DNA of 64,000 bases from Prochlorococcus sp. AG-409-J19 (GTDB lineage: Bacteria > Cyanobacteriota > Cyanobacteriia > PCC-6307 > Cyanobiaceae): contig QCKC01000007.1 in assembly GCA_003215635.1 (NCBI GenBank), positions 1 through 64,000 on the forward strand, read 5' to 3'. The notes below the pieces were generated by a model. That model did no database searches. It had not been told where the DNA came from and was given only the letters and a program-made list of their open reading frames with translations. Made by a program: the position numbers and the translations under genes. This document shows positions 48,521-58,701 of the stretch, one piece after another. Each line of letters opens with the position of its first letter. Positions within the stretch are counted from its first letter, which is position 1.

Positions 48521-49471
48521 ATGAGACAACTATTCGTTCTCGATCCGATTGAGCTTATAGATCCAGCGAAAGATTCAACAGCAGCATTAATGCAAGCTGC
48601 TAAAAGAGCCTTTTCAGAAGTTTGGGCTTGCACACCAACTGACCTAATAGCAAAGAATGGGCGAGCCTGGGCAAATGTCAGAATTGTAAATCCTGAACCT
48701 TGGATCACACTTGGGGAAAATACAAACTGCTCGCTAGAAATATTTGACTGTATTTGGATGAGAAAAGATCCCCCTGTTGACGAAGCCTATCTCTATGCAA
48801 CTCATCTGCTTGAAATTGCCGAAAGGGAAGGTGTCCTGATAGTCAATAAACCGTCTTCTTTAAGAGCTTGGAACGAGAAACTTGGCGCGCTTCAATTCGA
48901 CTCCCTGATGGCACCAACATTAGTCGCAAGCTGTATTACTACGCTATCTGATTTTGCATCAGAGCAAAAAGAAGTCGTCATCAAACCTTTAGGAGGGAAA
49001 GGAGGCCAAGGTGTCATTAGATGGGCAAGTAATCATTCAGGACTTCAAGCATTACTAGAACTTGTTACTCAACAAGAAAGTTTACCTGTAATGATTCAGC
49101 GTTTTTTACCTGAAGTAAAGGAAGGTGATAAACGTATATTGCTTGTAAATGGAGAACCCTTAGGTGCAATTAATCGACGACCGAAGCAAGGAGATTTCCG
49201 CAGTAATCTTGCATTAGGTGGGACCCCGGAATCGACCAAATTAACTATCCGTGAAAACGAAATTTGCCAAGAATTATCACCTATTTTAAGAAAGGAAGGA
49301 TTATTTTTTGTAGGGATTGACGTAATTGGAGGCATGTTAAGTGAAATTAACGTCACTAGCCCTACTGGTATTCGAGAGGTTGAGAAACTACTGGGACTTC
49401 CTATTAGTGATCAAGTAATCGCCGTTCTAGGAGAAGAGTTAAACAAAGATTCAGACCGCAAATCAAATTGA
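48521..49471 (+). CDS. gshB: Glutathione synthetase
   Basis: GshB joins gamma-glutamylcysteine and glycine with ATP (ATP-grasp fold). Family segments are [93 protein letters not shown] and [21 protein letters not shown]. 316 residues. AGAGGAAA lies about 9 bases before the ATG. Its last 61 bases overlap the 3' end of menF on the other strand. Confidence 0.96.
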   Translation: MRQLFVLDPIELIDPAKDSTAALMQAAKRAFSEVWACTPTDLIAKNGRAWANVRIVNPEPWITLGENTNCSLEIFDCIWMRKDPPVDEAYLYATHLLEIAEREGVLIVNKPSSLRAWNEKLGALQFDSLMAPTLVASCITTLSDFASEQKEVVIKPLGGKGGQGVIRWASNHSGLQALLELVTQQESLPVMIQRFLPEVKEGDKRILLVNGEPLGAINRRPKQGDFRSNLALGGTPESTKLTIRENEICQELSPILRKEGLFFVGIDVIGGMLSEINVTSPTGIREVEKLLGLPISDQVIAVLGEELNKDSDRKSN

Positions 49472-50832
49472 TCTGCTAAAACCGCAAGCTTTAGTGAAAC
49501 CTCCTGCAATTCTTTTTCTTCAATAGAACCTTTTACTAAACCTGCCCCTGCAGTTAGTTCCAAATGCTCTCGGAATATGCTTCCACAACGTATCGCAACC
49601 CTAAATTCAGCATCACCATGATTATCAATCCATCCAATTGGTCCTGCATAACCTCCTCTATCAAATGGTTCGAGCGTACGTAACCAACTCATAGCCTCAC
49701 GACATGGCAATCCTGCCACTGCTGGAGTTGGATGTAATTTATCCGCCAAATTCAAAGCCGATAAACCTTTAGAGGAAGCTGTAATTGGTGAATGAAGATG
49801 AACCAGACGACCATGTCGAGCAAGGCGAGGTTCTCTTGGACGACGTGGCTCGAGGCCTGTTCTAACAAGTGACTGAGTAATTGAATTGACCACTAGTTCA
49901 TGCTCTCGTCGATCTTTATCTGATCTCAATAAATTCGTACCATCATCATCACCACTAGCGGTACCAGCTAGTGCATCAGTCCGCAACTGACCTTTTCGCA
50001 AACTCAAAAGGCGTTCAGGCGATGCTCCAAAAAATGCATTGTTACTACTTTGCCGCCAAAGGAATCGGCAACTACCTGCTTGCTGCTTCCTTAAGCGAAG
50101 AAGTATTGCCAATGGATCTATGGGTGCCTTTAAAACAATTGATTGACGTACTGCTAAAACAAGTTTTTGCAAAATCCTCTCATTCACCAATTCAATTCCA
50201 CGACTTAAGGCTGGTATATAAGACTCTTGCCATTCATTCGGCTCATAAACCCCTCTAAATGCTCTTGGAGAAACTAATCCCTGAATATGAGAAGACTTGA
50301 TCAAACGTTCTCTCATTAGCCACAATTGTTCTGCGTGCTCCCTTGCATCAGCCTCATGGCTAGCCACTCCATTAATCCTCAACCAACTTTGTCTGCCTTG
50401 ACGCACCAATTGCCACCGAGGAAGCACCGCTTGCACAGGAGAAGGATGAAATAGAGATTTTCTTTTTTCTGTAGGCTGATCAAAAAACGTAAATGCAAAT
50501 AACAACTTAGGACGAGCAACCGTGGGCGCCTCAGGACTTAGATCTAATAATCTTGCAAGAGAAGCATCGCTAAACCGTTGAGACAGCTCAAATCTTCGAG
50601 CTCCAACTAAATCAAGATGTTGACACTTCCCAGAAGCAGCAAGACAAAGTCCAGGAGAAGTGTCCCAAAGAAAACTAAATTCTTCTCTTTCTGAAAGTAT
50701 TGACAACTTATTAAGAGGATCTACACCTTCCATAGGAATAGCCAAGCTCAAGAGAGCCTCATCCAAATTCCTATTGCACCATCCCCTCACAGATGCGGTT
50801 AAAAAATCACTGAAACTTGGAACAAGTGCCAT
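49411..50832 (-). CDS. menF: Isochorismate synthase
   Basis: MenF converts chorismate to isochorismate, the first step to phylloquinone (vitamin K1), the A1 electron carrier of photosystem I. The chorismate-binding C-terminal domain shows [33 protein letters not shown]-like [25 protein letters not shown] and [15 protein letters not shown] 50832 (473 residues) is preferred to TTG 50847. Only 33 bases separate it from the divergent menA start. The 3' end overlaps gshB by 61 bases. Confidence 0.93.
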   Translation of the reverse strand: MALVPSFSDFLTASVRGWCNRNLDEALLSLAIPMEGVDPLNKLSILSEREEFSFLWDTSPGLCLAASGKCQHLDLVGARRFELSQRFSDASLARLLDLSPEAPTVARPKLLFAFTFFDQPTEKRKSLFHPSPVQAVLPRWQLVRQGRQSWLRINGVASHEADAREHAEQLWLMRERLIKSSHIQGLVSPRAFRGVYEPNEWQESYIPALSRGIELVNERILQKLVLAVRQSIVLKAPIDPLAILLRLRKQQAGSCRFLWRQSSNNAFFGASPERLLSLRKGQLRTDALAGTASGDDDGTNLLRSDKDRREHELVVNSITQSLVRTGLEPRRPREPRLARHGRLVHLHSPITASSKGLSALNLADKLHPTPAVAGLPCREAMSWLRTLEPFDRGGYAGPIGWIDNHGDAEFRVAIRCGSIFREHLELTAGAGLVKGSIEEKELQEVSLKLAVLADQFDLRSESLFNSSPRTAIT

Positions 50833-50865
50833 TCGAAAGAAGAGCAAATTCAGTTAACTGCTCAA

Positions 50866-51876
50866 ATGTATAAACCGTCACCAAGATTAAAAGACAAGAA
50901 TTGCATGCAAAACCCACATGATGTTGCATCCCTTTACGCCCAGAAAGCCGAACATAGGCGTCTGTGGCGGGCTGCCATTAAGTGGCCTTTGTACACAGTC
51001 GCAGTCATGCCAGTACTTTTAGCCACAGGTTGGACACTAAGCACTGGGCAAACTGTACGCATTGGGCAACTATTTGAATTTTTGATAGCTTCGGTCCTTC
51101 TCTTGCTCTGGGAAAACCTAACTAATGATCTTTTTGACGCAGAAACAGGTGTTGACCAATTCGCCAAGCCTCACTCTGTAGTAGCACTACTTGGGAGAAA
51201 GGAACCTATACGGAACGTAGCTTATATCTCACTAATTCTTGGATTGTTAATCATTTTGCATCTTGCATTACACAGCAGTCCATCTGTATTTTTTCTTGTT
51301 TGCGGAAGTTGTTTGTTGGGTTACATCTACCAAGGGCCTCCTTTTCGTCTGGGATACCAGGGATTAGGAGAGCCTCTTTGCTGGCTAGCATTTGGCCCCG
51401 TAGCCACTTCAGCTGCATTATTAGCTCTGGCCCCAAATTTCCACAACTCCAATGTCATCCCTTGGCAAATTGCCACAACGTTAGGAGCCGGTCCTGCACT
51501 CGCCACCTCTCTAGTACTCTTCTGTTCCCATTTTCATCAAACAGATCAAGATGCAGCCCATGGAAAACGATCTCCATTAGTGCTCCTCGGGACTAAACGA
51601 TCTGCCTCTTTTATCCCTTGGTTAATAGCACTTGTTTTGGCTTTGGAATGGTTGCCAGTAATTCATGGAGATTGGCCACCCACAGCTCTTCTAGGGATAA
51701 TTGGATTGCCGGCTGGCATAAATTTAATTAGTTTTCTCAATAAAAATCACAACCGCCCTAATTTAGTTAGTAGGTGCAAGTTTATAGCTTTACGTTTCCA
51801 ATCTTTGAATGGAATTGGATTAAGTATTGGTCTTGCAATAGGGCCAATTTTAGGACACACCTTAAATCCAAGCTAA
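50866..51876 (+). CDS. menA: 1,4-dihydroxy-2-naphthoate phytyltransferase
   Basis: MenA attaches the phytyl chain to DHNA in phylloquinone synthesis. This UbiA-family membrane protein has about eight hydrophobic segments. The prenyl-diphosphate Asp motif is NDLFDAETGVD (about residue 86-96), and the second is HQTDQDAAHGKRSPLV. ATG 50866 is used; ATG 50905 would remove 13 residues and is also plausible. menC follows after 4 bases. The end contains repeated hydrophobic Gly/Pro segments up to LGHTLNPS. Confidence 0.93.
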   Translation: MYKPSPRLKDKNCMQNPHDVASLYAQKAEHRRLWRAAIKWPLYTVAVMPVLLATGWTLSTGQTVRIGQLFEFLIASVLLLLWENLTNDLFDAETGVDQFAKPHSVVALLGRKEPIRNVAYISLILGLLIILHLALHSSPSVFFLVCGSCLLGYIYQGPPFRLGYQGLGEPLCWLAFGPVATSAALLALAPNFHNSNVIPWQIATTLGAGPALATSLVLFCSHFHQTDQDAAHGKRSPLVLLGTKRSASFIPWLIALVLALEWLPVIHGDWPPTALLGIIGLPAGINLISFLNKNHNRPNLVSRCKFIALRFQSLNGIGLSIGLAIGPILGHTLNPS

Positions 51877-51880
51877 GAAT

Positions 51881-52849
51881 ATGGAAATAGATTTTAAATT
51901 TAAACCTTTTTCTTTTAAGCTAACAAGAAAACTTCGCACTTCTCAAGCGATTGTTGAAAAAAAACAAGGTTGGCTGATTCGCCTAGAAAACTCAAAGAGT
52001 GAGTTCGGATGGGGGGAAGTTTCTCACTTAGATATCAAAGAGTTAATAAAATGCGAGAAAATACTATATGAAATACCAAGCAGATCTACTCGAAATAGAT
52101 TAGAAGAAAGCATGCACAAATGGCCAAAATCTTTGGCGTTTGGTATAGGAGCAGCACTTGCAGAGATTGACGGACTAATTGGGAATAAGTCAAATAACGG
52201 TTGGCTAAGAGCACCTCAGTCATCACTTCTGCTCACTGGAGGAGAAAAAGTAATCCAAGAAGTTAAATTATTAGTGGAAGAGTTGCATAGAAAAGATTTT
52301 CCATTAACTTTAAAGTGGAAAATTATCAATAAAGACCCTAATAGAGAAAAAGAATTGTTAAAAATAATTCTAACAACTCTACCTAAAAATGCTCTTTTAA
52401 GACTAGATGTAAATGGAAGCTGGTCTATGAATCAAGCAGAAGAGTGGATTTCTGAAATTGAAAATGAACATCGTATTGAATGGATAGAACAACCCTTAGA
52501 ATCAAAAGATTTTGAAGGGCATCAATTACTAGCTAACAAAATACCAATAGCACTGGATGAATCTCTTACAGATCATCCACATCTAATCAATTACTGGAAA
52601 GGCTGGCAAATTCGCAGACCAACGATAGAAGGTGACCCAAGAGCGTTATTAAGTGAACTCCACTCAGGTGCGAGCCACAGAGTTATAAGTACTGCGTTTG
52701 AGACGGGAATTGGTACTAGATGGGTGAATCATCTAGCAGCCCTCCAAAACAAAGGGCCCACACCAACAGCGCCTGGTCTTGCTCCTGGATGGCGCCCACG
52801 AGGAAAACTCTTTTGCGAGCATCCAGAAATAGTTTGGGAAGCTGCATGA
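51881..52849 (+). CDS. menC: o-Succinylbenzoate synthase (enolase superfamily) with altered catalytic Lys
   Basis: MenC dehydrates SHCHC to o-succinylbenzoate. The 322-residue chain shows the enolase-superfamily barrel: KWK (145-147) as the KxK acid/base pair, Asp176 (LDVNGS), Glu203 (IEQPLE) and Asp226 (ALDES) as Mg ligands. The second catalytic Lys, normally in an IKP motif, is replaced by Arg246 (IRRP, 244-247). Other cyanobacterial MenCs may share this; I cannot check. The neighbours menA and menE support the assignment. The stop overlaps the menE start (ATGA). Confidence 0.88.
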   Translation: MEIDFKFKPFSFKLTRKLRTSQAIVEKKQGWLIRLENSKSEFGWGEVSHLDIKELIKCEKILYEIPSRSTRNRLEESMHKWPKSLAFGIGAALAEIDGLIGNKSNNGWLRAPQSSLLLTGGEKVIQEVKLLVEELHRKDFPLTLKWKIINKDPNREKELLKIILTTLPKNALLRLDVNGSWSMNQAEEWISEIENEHRIEWIEQPLESKDFEGHQLLANKIPIALDESLTDHPHLINYWKGWQIRRPTIEGDPRALLSELHSGASHRVISTAFETGIGTRWVNHLAALQNKGPTPTAPGLAPGWRPRGKLFCEHPEIVWEAA

Positions 52850-54072
52850 ATCAACTTGTTTACATTAAATGTTCTCCTTTGGACAATTTAACTTGTTCAA
52901 AGGAGCTTTCACGCGCTCTTAATAAAGGCAAATGGGTCCAATTATTTGTACATGATGAAAACAAAATTACACTACAAGATTCACAGTTACCTATTGGTCC
53001 TGGCGTTATCATATCAAGCGGTGGCAGCGCCAATGGACCTCATCAATGTTTGCTGCCATCTATGCATCTAGATCAATCAGCTTTAGCAACAGAGATATGG
53101 TTAAAAGACCAAGGAATCTCATCAAGAAATTGCATAATATTTAATCCATTACCTATTAACCATATTAGTGGATTAATGCCCTGGTGGAGAAGTAAGAGAT
53201 GGGGTTCTCAACATATCTGGATCTCACCACAGACAATGAAAGATCCCTCTCAATTAGAACTATCAACAAAAGATCTATTAGGTAAGAATAAACAAAAATT
53301 GTTGATTTCTATTGTTCCCACTCAACTTCAAAGACTATCAGAAAATCCCAAAGGAATTCTATGGTTAAAAAACTTTGATGTTATTTGGGTAGGCGGCGCA
53401 AGACTATCTAATGATTTAGAATTTTTTGCTAGAAAACAAAATCTGAGATTAGCTCCTTGCTATGGAGCAACAGAAACTGCTGCAATGGTTACGATATTAA
53501 ATCCCAAAGATTTCTTAGCAGGAAAATCCGGCTGTGGCAATCCCTTAAAAGATGTCAAAATAGACTTAAATAATAATGGAACATTAAAGATAAAAACATC
53601 CAGGCTTGCTATATCTAAAATAAAGAATAACGCTCTTGAAAGCCTTATAGATGATAAAGGATGGTGGTCTTCAGGAGATATAGGCAAATTAGATCTAAAC
53701 AATTCCAAGTTAGAACTAAAAATAATTGGTCGGGCTGATAATGCAATTAATTCTGGTGGAACAACCATTTTCCCCGACAAAATCGAAATGAAATTAATGA
53801 AAATATTTACGAATGAAAATATTCCCATCGATAAAATTCTGATCTTACCCAGAAAAGATGAAGAATGGGGAGAAAGAGTTGTGGCAATTCTAAGATTTAA
53901 ATCAAATAAATATTCATTTGCAGAACTACAAAAAAAAATTAAGTTTTTGATAGATGATTGGCCACCAGAAGACAAACCAATCTCATGGCATGAATGTCCA
54001 GAGTTAGAAGAAAATTCTACTGGTAAATGGGAACGCAAAAAATGGATTAAATGGTTAGATTCTCAAATTTAG
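52846..54072 (+). CDS. menE: o-Succinylbenzoate-CoA ligase
   Basis: MenE activates o-succinylbenzoate with ATP and CoA. Adenylate-forming motifs are NPLPINHISGLMPWW, YGATETAAMVT, the hinge SSGDIGKLD, IIGRADNAINSGG and a C-terminal Lys-containing STGKWERKKW. It is 408 residues and shorter than usual (about 450), mainly at the N-terminus, where the phosphate-binding loop is condensed (ISSGGSANGPHQ). ATG 52846 overlaps the menC stop by four bases; upstream codons in the same frame lie inside menC and are not family-like. Confidence 0.92.
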   Translation: MNQLVYIKCSPLDNLTCSKELSRALNKGKWVQLFVHDENKITLQDSQLPIGPGVIISSGGSANGPHQCLLPSMHLDQSALATEIWLKDQGISSRNCIIFNPLPINHISGLMPWWRSKRWGSQHIWISPQTMKDPSQLELSTKDLLGKNKQKLLISIVPTQLQRLSENPKGILWLKNFDVIWVGGARLSNDLEFFARKQNLRLAPCYGATETAAMVTILNPKDFLAGKSGCGNPLKDVKIDLNNNGTLKIKTSRLAISKIKNNALESLIDDKGWWSSGDIGKLDLNNSKLELKIIGRADNAINSGGTTIFPDKIEMKLMKIFTNENIPIDKILILPRKDEEWGERVVAILRFKSNKYSFAELQKKIKFLIDDWPPEDKPISWHECPELEENSTGKWERKKWIKWLDSQI

Positions 54073-54109
54073 ATAGAGTCAATCTAAAAATTTTAAAAAC
54101 ATTTGGATT

Positions 54110-54562
54110 TCACGATTCCATAATTGAAGATCCAATCCATTCATCTATATTATTAGGCAGATTACATCTCTTCTTGGTAAGTGCATTAAGAGAAACATGT
54201 CTTGTCAAAGCAACAGCTGCCTCATTTCCTTCCTTTAAGAACTTAGATTGAACTTGAAAACTGCCAGAATCGATTTTTTCTGGAAATATCTTGACCAATA
54301 ATCTATCCCCAACCGTTAAAGGCATTAGAAAATCCGCCTCGCAATGAACTATTGGCATTAGTACCTCTGGATCCTTTCCAGATTGATTGATAGAGGGAAA
54401 CACTTCAAGAGCAGAAACACCAAATAGGTCAAGACTCTCCTCCCAAGATTCATGACACCAACGGAGACATTGCACAAAGTGGATAACCCCAGCCGCATCA
54501 GTATCACCAAATCGGACCACTCTCTTCAAGTGAAACCATTTAGAAGACTCTAGGTAAAGCAA
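54110..54562 (-). CDS. 1,4-dihydroxy-2-naphthoyl-CoA thioesterase (hotdog fold)
   Basis: This hydrolase releases DHNA from its CoA ester between MenB and MenA. The hotdog-fold 4HBT pattern is RVVRFGDTDAAGVIHFVQCLRWCHESWEE, with catalytic Asp in GDTDAAG. At 150 residues it fits the DHNA-CoA thioesterase group of cyanobacteria and plastids. The position opposite menE supports the role. It follows ndhH by 7 bases and is therefore probably co-transcribed with it. menB and menD are not in this window. Confidence 0.87.
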   Translation of the reverse strand: MLYLESSKWFHLKRVVRFGDTDAAGVIHFVQCLRWCHESWEESLDLFGVSALEVFPSINQSGKDPEVLMPIVHCEADFLMPLTVGDRLLVKIFPEKIDSGSFQVQSKFLKEGNEAAVALTRHVSLNALTKKRCNLPNNIDEWIGSSIMES

Positions 54563-54569
54563 ATAAAAA

Positions 54570-55754
54570 TCAGCGATCTACAGAACCCATAATGACGTCA
54601 ATAGAACCAAGTATCGCCATTATGTCTGCAACTTTTGCACCTTTTAAAATATGTGGAAGGATCTGAAGATTATTAAGATCTGCCGCACGTATTTTAAATC
54701 GCCAAGGAGTTACATCATTATTCCCCTGGAGAAAAACACCTATTTCTCCCTTCCCTGACTCTAATCTTGTATACAGCTCACCATTGGGAATCTTGAAAGT
54801 AGGCGCAACTTTTTTAGCCACATATTGATAATCGAATCCTGCAAATTCACTCTTCTTTCCTTCTGCAATTCGAAGAGCTTCTAAGTTTTCAGTGGGACCC
54901 CCAGGGATCATTTCACATGCTTGCCGAAGAATATTTAACGATTGCCGCATTTCTTCAATACGAACCCTATATCGAGCAAAACAATCTCCTTCCTTCTCCC
55001 ATGAAATATTCCAATCAAAATCGTCATAGCATTCATAGTGATCTACCTTTCGTAAATCCCAAGGAACTCCTGAGGCTCGAAGCATTGGCCCTGAAAGACT
55101 CCAATTAATAGCCTCATCTCTTCCAATCTTTCCCAAACCTTCAATACGACGTCTAAAAATTGGATTATTAGTAATTAACTTTTCATATTCATCGATCTTT
55201 GGGCCAAACCAATCACAAAAATCTCTACATTTTTCAAGCCAACCCCAAGGTAGATCGCAAGCCACTCCTCCAATTCGAAAATAATTATTATTAATTAATC
55301 GTTGACCTGTTGCAGCCTCCCAGAGGTCATAAATCATTTCCCTTTCCCGAAAAATATAAAAGAAAGGGGTTTGGGCCCCAACATCAGCCAAAAAAGGTCC
55401 TAACCAAAGCAAATGGTTGGCAATACGGTTCAACTCAAGCATGAGGACTCGAATATAACTAGCTCTTCTGGGGACTTGGATGTTCGCTAATCTTTCAGGC
55501 GCATTAACCACAATCGCCTCATAAAACATTCCTGCCGCATAATCCATACGACTGACATACGGGACGAACATCACATTCGTCCTATTCTCGGCAATTTTCT
55601 CCATCCCTCGGTGGAGATAACCAATTACCGGCTCGCAATCAATAACATCTTCACCGTCAAGAGTTACCACTAACCTCAATACACCATGCATTGAGGGATG
55701 ATGAGGGCCAAAATTGACCACCATTGGCTCTGTACGCGTTTCAAGCTGCGTCAT
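54570..55754 (-). CDS. ndhH: NAD(P)H-quinone oxidoreductase subunit H (NDH-1)
   Basis: NdhH is the 49-kDa-like subunit in the peripheral arm of cyanobacterial NDH-1, which performs cyclic electron flow, respiration and CO2-uptake functions. The start [44 protein letters not shown] and the terminal [12 protein letters not shown] are invariant. 394 residues matches the family. It diverges from rsmH by 40 bases. Confidence 0.98.
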   Translation of the reverse strand: MTQLETRTEPMVVNFGPHHPSMHGVLRLVVTLDGEDVIDCEPVIGYLHRGMEKIAENRTNVMFVPYVSRMDYAAGMFYEAIVVNAPERLANIQVPRRASYIRVLMLELNRIANHLLWLGPFLADVGAQTPFFYIFREREMIYDLWEAATGQRLINNNYFRIGGVACDLPWGWLEKCRDFCDWFGPKIDEYEKLITNNPIFRRRIEGLGKIGRDEAINWSLSGPMLRASGVPWDLRKVDHYECYDDFDWNISWEKEGDCFARYRVRIEEMRQSLNILRQACEMIPGGPTENLEALRIAEGKKSEFAGFDYQYVAKKVAPTFKIPNGELYTRLESGKGEIGVFLQGNNDVTPWRFKIRAADLNNLQILPHILKGAKVADIMAILGSIDVIMGSVDR

Positions 55755-55794
55755 CCCACGATGGTTGGAGTACTTTGTTTGATCTTAGGAAGCG

Positions 55795-56700
55795 ATGGAA
55801 AAAGAATCACCAATTAATTCTCACTCTTATCAACATGAGCCTGTCCTGGCAGAGGAATTAGGAGCCGCGATTGCAACACTCCCAATCGATCTCTTACATG
55901 ATGGGCTGGGCATAGATGCAACTGTTGGAGGTGGAGGACATTGCTCAATGTTATTAAAAGCTCATCCACAACTTAGATTTATTGCTATAGATCAAGATCC
56001 AAGCGCAAGGGAAGCCGCAAAGCAAAGACTTAAATGCTTTAAGAACAGAGTCAAAATAGTTGCAAGTAACTTTGGCAATTTCATTCCATTAGAAAAAGCA
56101 ATCTTTGTAATCGCCGATTTAGGTGTAAGTAGTCCACAATTAGATGTGCCAGAAAGAGGTTTTAGTTTTCGCCTAAATGGTTCACTAGACATGCGCATGA
56201 ATCCTGACAAAGGAGAAACAGCAGCAGAACTAATCGACAAACTTCAAGAAAATGAATTAGCAGAAATTATCTATAAATATGGAGAAGAAAAATTTTCTCG
56301 CAGAATTGCTAGGCGAATCAAAAAAGATTTAACCGAAGTAGGCTCCTATTCAGGAACTTCTGATTTGGCTTATTCAATAGCTGGTTGCTATCCGCCAAAA
56401 ATGCGACATGGAAGAATTCATCCTGCCACAAGGACGTTTCAAGCTTTAAGAATCGCGGTTAATAATGAAATGACGATGCTAGATCAATTCTTAGAGAACT
56501 CACCAGACTGGTTAAGGGTTGGTGGTTTAATCGGGATAATAAGTTTTCACTCACTGGAAGACAGGAAAGTTAAATTATCATTTAAAAATGACAATCGACT
56601 ATCTATGATTACTCGCAAACCTATAATTCCAAGTCCTAATGAGTTACTTGCAAATCCAAGAAGCAGAAGCGCGAAACTTCGTCTGGCCATACGTAAATAA
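55795..56700 (+). CDS. rsmH: 16S rRNA (cytosine-1402-N4)-methyltransferase
   Basis: RsmH (MraW) methylates N4 of C1402 in the ribosomal P site. The N-terminus [10 protein letters not shown], the SAM-binding [42 protein letters not shown] and [13 protein letters not shown]-like [14 protein letters not shown] are characteristic, followed by [14 protein letters not shown]. 301 residues. It is not linked to cell-division genes as in many bacteria. Confidence 0.97.
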   Translation: MEKESPINSHSYQHEPVLAEELGAAIATLPIDLLHDGLGIDATVGGGGHCSMLLKAHPQLRFIAIDQDPSAREAAKQRLKCFKNRVKIVASNFGNFIPLEKAIFVIADLGVSSPQLDVPERGFSFRLNGSLDMRMNPDKGETAAELIDKLQENELAEIIYKYGEEKFSRRIARRIKKDLTEVGSYSGTSDLAYSIAGCYPPKMRHGRIHPATRTFQALRIAVNNEMTMLDQFLENSPDWLRVGGLIGIISFHSLEDRKVKLSFKNDNRLSMITRKPIIPSPNELLANPRSRSAKLRLAIRK

Positions 56701-56725
56701 TACTAAGTATCAACCAATTTTTCTC

Positions 56726-57889
56726 CTAAATATATTTAATCTCACTAACTGTCTTTGAGATCAACAATATAGCTCTATTAATATCCTCTTCTGAAGTATT
56801 TCTTCCAAGACTAAGTCTTAAAGAAGAGGAAGCCTCATCTAAAGTTCTGCCTAATGATAACAAGACATGAGATGGCATCCCATTGGCACATGCTGAACCA
56901 CTGCTACATAAAACTCGTAAACGCAATAAACGATGTAGTCGATTTCCTTTTATACCAGGAATAGTAATATTAAGATTATGAGCCAAGCGTCTTTTCATCG
57001 ATCCATTAACTATTAGCTCTGGCAATTTATTTCTCAACCCTTCTAAAAGCTTATCTCTAAGAAACATCAATCTCTGTTCACGCATATCCAGATCACCTAT
57101 TGCCAATTGCGCAGCTTTAGCAAATCCTGCTATCAGAGGTACAGGTAGAGAACCAGGCCTTAATCCCTTCTCTTGCCCACCTCCCCATTGTAAAGGCATA
57201 ATTGGTAACTTTGATTTCATTATCAGAGCTCCTATTCCTTTGGGGCCATACATTTTATGAGCACTAATAGTTGCAAAGTCTATGCCAAGTGAATATAGAT
57301 CCAATCTCATATGTCCATATGCCTGAACAATATCACTATGTAAAATAGCGCCCTTAGAATGACATAAATTAGACAATTCTTGTATAGGTTGTATAACTCC
57401 TATCTCATTATTTGCAAGCATAATACTCAACAAAAAAGTATCATCTTCGAAAGCTTCATTTACAGCTCTTATATCTATTAATCCATCTTTACCTGGATTA
57501 AGCTCAGAGACACGAAAACCCTCTAACTTTAGTTGCCGAAGAGGGTCCAACACAGAATGGTGCTCAGTAGTCAAGGTAATGACATGACCTCGTTTGCCCT
57601 TGATATCAGCTAAAGCTCTCGCATAACCAATAAGCGCCAAATTATTTGCTTCTGTTGCACCACTTGTGAAAATCACACTTTCTGCAGGAATTTTCAAAGT
57701 TGAGGCAAGCTGTTCTCTAGCCAAACTCACAAGAGCAGCAGCTTTAATTCCAGAACGATTTTGACTACTAGATGGATTTCCCCAAAAGGTATTCCAATAA
57801 GGCTCCATGGCTTTCACCACCTCGGGAGCACAAGGGGTGGTGGATTGATTATCCAATTCCACAGGAGAATCAATGATGACTAAAGACAA
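56726..57889 (-). CDS. Cysteine desulfurase (NifS/IscS family)
   Basis: The PLP enzyme takes sulfur from cysteine for Fe-S clusters and thiolated tRNA. It has LDNQSTTPCAPEVV, FTSGATEANNLAL, the PLP-Lys in ISAHKMYGPKGIGAL, and the catalytic Cys loop CSSGSACANGMPSH. The SSGSAC loop is the group I (IscS/NifS) form rather than SufS. The start is TTG 57889 because no ATG fits upstream. It diverges from the response regulator gene by about 80 bases. Confidence 0.92.
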   Translation of the reverse strand: MSLVIIDSPVELDNQSTTPCAPEVVKAMEPYWNTFWGNPSSSQNRSGIKAAALVSLAREQLASTLKIPAESVIFTSGATEANNLALIGYARALADIKGKRGHVITLTTEHHSVLDPLRQLKLEGFRVSELNPGKDGLIDIRAVNEAFEDDTFLLSIMLANNEIGVIQPIQELSNLCHSKGAILHSDIVQAYGHMRLDLYSLGIDFATISAHKMYGPKGIGALIMKSKLPIMPLQWGGGQEKGLRPGSLPVPLIAGFAKAAQLAIGDLDMREQRLMFLRDKLLEGLRNKLPELIVNGSMKRRLAHNLNITIPGIKGNRLHRLLRLRVLCSSGSACANGMPSHVLLSLGRTLDEASSSLRLSLGRNTSEEDINRAILLISKTVSEIKYI

Positions 57890-57971
57890 AAAAAGGATTT
57901 AGATAAAGCCTAATCGTTTTGTTCTCATTCCATATCGCTATTAGATTTCGAAAAGTCATAGATCTTTGTGG

Positions 57972-58697
57972 ATGACTCATCCAGACAATCCAGCAACTGC
58001 AAACGAACAGCCAGCACGACTATTACTTGTTGATGACGAACCAGGCATACGTAATGCTGTTCAAGCTTATCTGGAAGATGAGGGTTTCAACGTAACCACT
58101 GCAGTGGATGGGGAAGAAGGCTGGGAAAAAGCTCAACTAATGATTCCAGATCTTGTAATTAGCGATGTGATGATGCCAAGGTGTGACGGTTATTGTCTTC
58201 TGAAGCACTTACGAGAAGACGAACGACTTGGCGGAACCCCAGTCATCTTCCTGACTGCAAAGGGTATGACAATAGACAGAACACAGGGATATCAAGCAGG
58301 GGTTGACGATTACATACCAAAACCTTTTGACCCAGACGAATTAGTAGCTCGAGTAAGAAACGTTGTAAGAAGACAAGAAAGATTACTTTCCGAAGCTGCC
58401 CGCTTTGCTGATGCTGATGTAGGTCAAATGGCTCGCCAAATCACTGAGATTCGTTCACTTCTAGCTCAGAAAAATGCAAACAACCAAAAAGAGTCCCCTA
58501 TGCATCACTTCACTCCCCGAGAAGAAAGTGTACTCCAATTAGTAGCAGAAGGATTAATGAATAAAGAAATCGCTAGACGGCTTGAAACTTCCATTAGAAA
58601 TGTTGAAAAATACGTTAGTAGACTATTCAACAAAACAGGTACATCCAGTCGCACGGAATTAGTAAGATATGCTCTTGAAAATAATCTCGTAACATAA
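57972..58697 (+). CDS. Two-component response regulator, receiver plus LuxR/NarL HTH
   Basis: The receiver domain (about 14-135) has acidic DDE near ARLLLVDDEPG, phospho-acceptor Asp in LVISDVMMPRCDG, Thr in FLTAKG and Lys in YIPKPFDP. A linker helix region follows, and a C-terminal HTH (FTPREESVLQLVAEGLMNKEIARRLETSIRNVEKYVSRLFNK) is of the LuxR/NarL class. Cyanobacterial homologues of plastid Ycf29 look like this. The cognate kinase is not adjacent. ATG 57972 is preferred to TTG 57966 (241 residues). Confidence 0.9.
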   Translation: MTHPDNPATANEQPARLLLVDDEPGIRNAVQAYLEDEGFNVTTAVDGEEGWEKAQLMIPDLVISDVMMPRCDGYCLLKHLREDERLGGTPVIFLTAKGMTIDRTQGYQAGVDDYIPKPFDPDELVARVRNVVRRQERLLSEAARFADADVGQMARQITEIRSLLAQKNANNQKESPMHHFTPREESVLQLVAEGLMNKEIARRLETSIRNVEKYVSRLFNKTGTSSRTELVRYALENNLVT

Positions 58698-58701
58698 GAA
58701 A

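Noticed and set aside
52720-52845. N-terminal extension of MenE inside menC
   Set aside because: The 42 extra codons are read from the menC gene in another frame and have no MenE-like sequence; ATG 52846 overlapping the menC stop is the natural start.
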